From Crotophaga sulcirostris (Eukaryota; Chordata; Aves; Cuculiformes; Crotophagidae): a stretch of 64,000 nucleotides of DNA. This document shows, one piece after another, positions 61,501 to 64,000 of the stretch. Within the stretch, counting starts at the first letter, position 1; each line of letters starts with the position of its first letter. Below the pieces are notes generated by a model. The model did no database searches, was not told the origin of the DNA, and saw only the letters and a list, made by a program, of their open reading frames with translations. The position numbers and the translations under genes are program-made. The stretch is from the NCBI GenBank assembly GCA_013397455.1, contig VYZB01000237.1, positions 102,701-166,700 on the forward strand. The letters are read 5' to 3'.

Positions 61501-64000
61501 TTTAATGTCTCTCTGCTTTGAGGTAATACATGTCTTTGTATATGTAAGATAAAGTATTTTGAAGTCATGATCTGAATCTTAGACAGCAAATTGAAAATTG
61601 ATCTCTCTGTTATCCAACACATTTTACATGAAGTAAATCAATTAAAGCTAAACCATAATCCATTCTAAATGCACTAACTCAGCAGCTCAGATAATACATG
61701 ACCAAATCAATAAGAACAAGACAAAAATTTAAGTCAGGTTGAAAGGTTCAGAAAAAAATGGATTAGAGAATGATGATGTTAAGTACAGAATGAAAGAATG
61801 TAACTACCTTTACCATACTTTTCCAGCTACAGACCTTCTATTTCAGTAAAAATCAAGACAACAATAAAAAACCCAGTTAATAGAATTAAAACTTTCTGCT
61901 GCCTTAATGCTGATCCCTAAACCACAGAATTCACTTAGCAACAAGAAGTTAACAGGAAACAAGGGGAAACTATATGGAGAGCGGATTAAGATCAAGTAGG
62001 TATACATTCACATCCCTCAATCTAGGCTTTAAATCATTCTCCCATGTATTATACAGATCTTAAAGATAAGAAGTCAGCAGCATGTGTCACACAGTATTTT
62101 GGCTTCCTGCCCTTCTATAACCAATTTTTACGTAGTCCTATAGTTAGACCTGAGCCTGGAAGACACAGTAAGGTTGATTCCTACTTGATAAACCAGCAGC
62201 AAATTTTCAGTACACATTCTAAGTTAAGATACTTCTGGGGGCTTTTCAAGTGATTTGAGAAGAGTGAGGCTTAGGTTCATCTGGGTTACCAGTGCAGATA
62301 CAAACCAGTAAACAATCTTGATTCCTGCAGTCAGTAGCTAATATGCTAGAGGAAAGGAATCTTGAAGTTTGTACATATTTTGTGTCTTCAGTTTCCTTTG
62401 TTGATCAGTGGAAACGAATCTGACTCACATCCTAACTCTATAATTACCTACCCTTAGAGTGACCTTTGAATTTGCTCAAAAGCACAACTACTTAAGAAAA
62501 TTCTATGAGAAAGTTTTTCCAAAAGAAATCTAACACCACCTCATCAAAAAGCTACTCAATGTAAATGTTCAGAATATGCTAATGAAAAATGGAAGTGAAG
62601 TTAAACAATATTGCCTTTTATGAATAAATATTATGTTAAATATCTATTTTCAGTAAATCAAGCGTGTAAAACAATTATTATTAATAATCTCTAGAAATGA
62701 ATAATGATAACAACAACCTAAATCACGTTCTTGTTTGGCATAAACTGAAAAAAAGTCTATTAATTGCATTGAAGTTAAAAATTTTCAGGTAGTTACTAAA
62801 CTGATGTTATGACCATGACATTTTAATACCTCTGAGAACAGGGTCTTTTTTTCTGCATAGGCCTTGACTGATCACACTTTCAGACTGCTGGTAGCTTACC
62901 TCAATTTTAATAGGAGCATTAACAAGTCTTAGTATTCATAGCAGTGTCTGCTGTTCCTGACAGAAGAGTGAGAAACCATTTCTAGATAGAGCAAGATGAG
63001 TCTCCCTGATAGTAGCAGTTCTCTTGAAACCCTGACAAAGAATTTGAAATGAGCAAACTTACTTATGAAGTGATATGTATGTTGACTTTAGAGCTTGAGA
63101 GGTGTAGAAAGAGGAAGTTTATGTCAAGCTTTATGTGATATCTGACAGTGAATCTCTATACATGTGAAATGTTCATGGCTTCTAAAATGATTTTATTAAC
63201 ATTAACCCTCAATGTCTGCTGACAGAATAATAGAAGAAAGCAGTCTTATGGACTCCATAAGCATGAGAAAGAAGATGTTGTTGACAGAGGAGATACTGCT
63301 TCAAGCTAAAGCAAATTGCAGCTCCCAAGGACACATTAAATCAAGGTCATTAGATCTAAGAATCTTCCTTAACCATCCATTAACTTTCACATTATTCTTC
63401 TTCACTGTAAAAAGAAAGTACTGAGCTGACTAATTGTGCATGTAAGGTGAACAATAGTACTAAGAGACATTCCAAACAATTTCTGGAGGCATAATTTAAA
63501 GAAGGAAGAATTCCTACATAAAATACACCTCTTCATTACCTGAATTATCTACCCATTTTATTTTGCAACTCTTTCAGTTTTAGATCATTTTTTTTTTAAC
63601 ACAGATGACCAAGACAGCGTAAGATATTGTAAGCAAAGGTTTCTAAACAATGTTTTTACAATAGCACAATTTCCCACATAAAGTATCTAAAAACCACATC
63701 TACTTTTTCATAAAACCATCATATTGTCAGTTTTTAGTAACACAGGAAACTGCTGTTTTTCTCTTTCGATGCCATCCCAGTTAATGGCAAAAAGTCTTAT
63801 TATAAGTTCCTTTTCAAGAGGCTTCATGCTTCAGCTAAATTCCATCCCATTCCCATTTCTACAACTGTAGTCTTCAGGATCATAGTATATTTCTGCATGG
63901 TACGCCAATTCTTCTTTATAGTTACTTCCATCTTGACTTTGTGTCATAAAAAGTTTTCATCTAGACTTTATTTTTGTGCCAAATCCATTAATGAAAACAT
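61501..64000. other. Unique-looking AT-rich DNA to the window end
   Basis: No gene or repeat family was recognised. Open frames are at most 70 codons. A poly-T run lies at about 63590-63598. Confidence 0.55.

Noticed and set aside
1..64000. CRISPR arrays, operons, bacterial or phage modules, tRNA or rRNA genes
   Set aside because: Looked for but not seen. The base composition, repeats and lack of dense coding frames exclude a prokaryotic window.

Overview
The window looks like vertebrate, most probably avian, nuclear DNA. It is AT-rich, has no long open reading frames, contains two runs of N from a draft assembly, and carries several CR1 LINE fragments with the 3' tails typical of birds (octamer or decamer repeats such as ATTCTATGAT and TGTGATACTG). 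A solo LTR resembling avian ERVL elements agrees with this. Turtles and crocodilians also carry CR1, so the assignment to birds is an inference. Recognisable interspersed repeats cover only about 5% of the window by eye, which also fits a bird.

No protein-coding gene can be supported. The longest open frames are 142 codons or less, and most are chance frames, simple-repeat translations or CR1 remnants. The window is probably a gene desert or the inside of a very large intron. Two spots look like exons by their splice-site context (4899-4971, and the pair 19619-19759 with 20566-20626). They are reported as weak candidates only.

Layout: 1-4784 plain AT-rich DNA; 4785-4862 ancient MIR/L2-like fragment; 5777-6354 CR1 3' end (+); 6460-6479 perfect 20-bp palindrome; about 9120-9560 a decayed LTR-like segment (-); 12891-13190 a TC tract followed by a stretch rich in homeodomain-type motifs; 13725-14240 CR1 (-) interrupted by a 95-N gap; 18716-18939 CR1 (+) of the same subfamily in inverted orientation; 30590-30669 ATT runs around a 20-N gap; about 34861-35250 ancient CR1 (+) that ends in an 18-copy TCTTC microsatellite; 44244-44312 nested hairpin; 47408-47677 CR1 (+); 48994-49790 ERVL-like solo LTR (+). 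The remainder is unique-looking AT-rich DNA with short simple repeats.

No genes work together here in any way that can be read from the sequence. I found no evidence of a new biological system. The points most worth checking are the exon-like pair near 20 kb, the candidate conserved noncoding element near 13 kb and the inverted CR1 pair.
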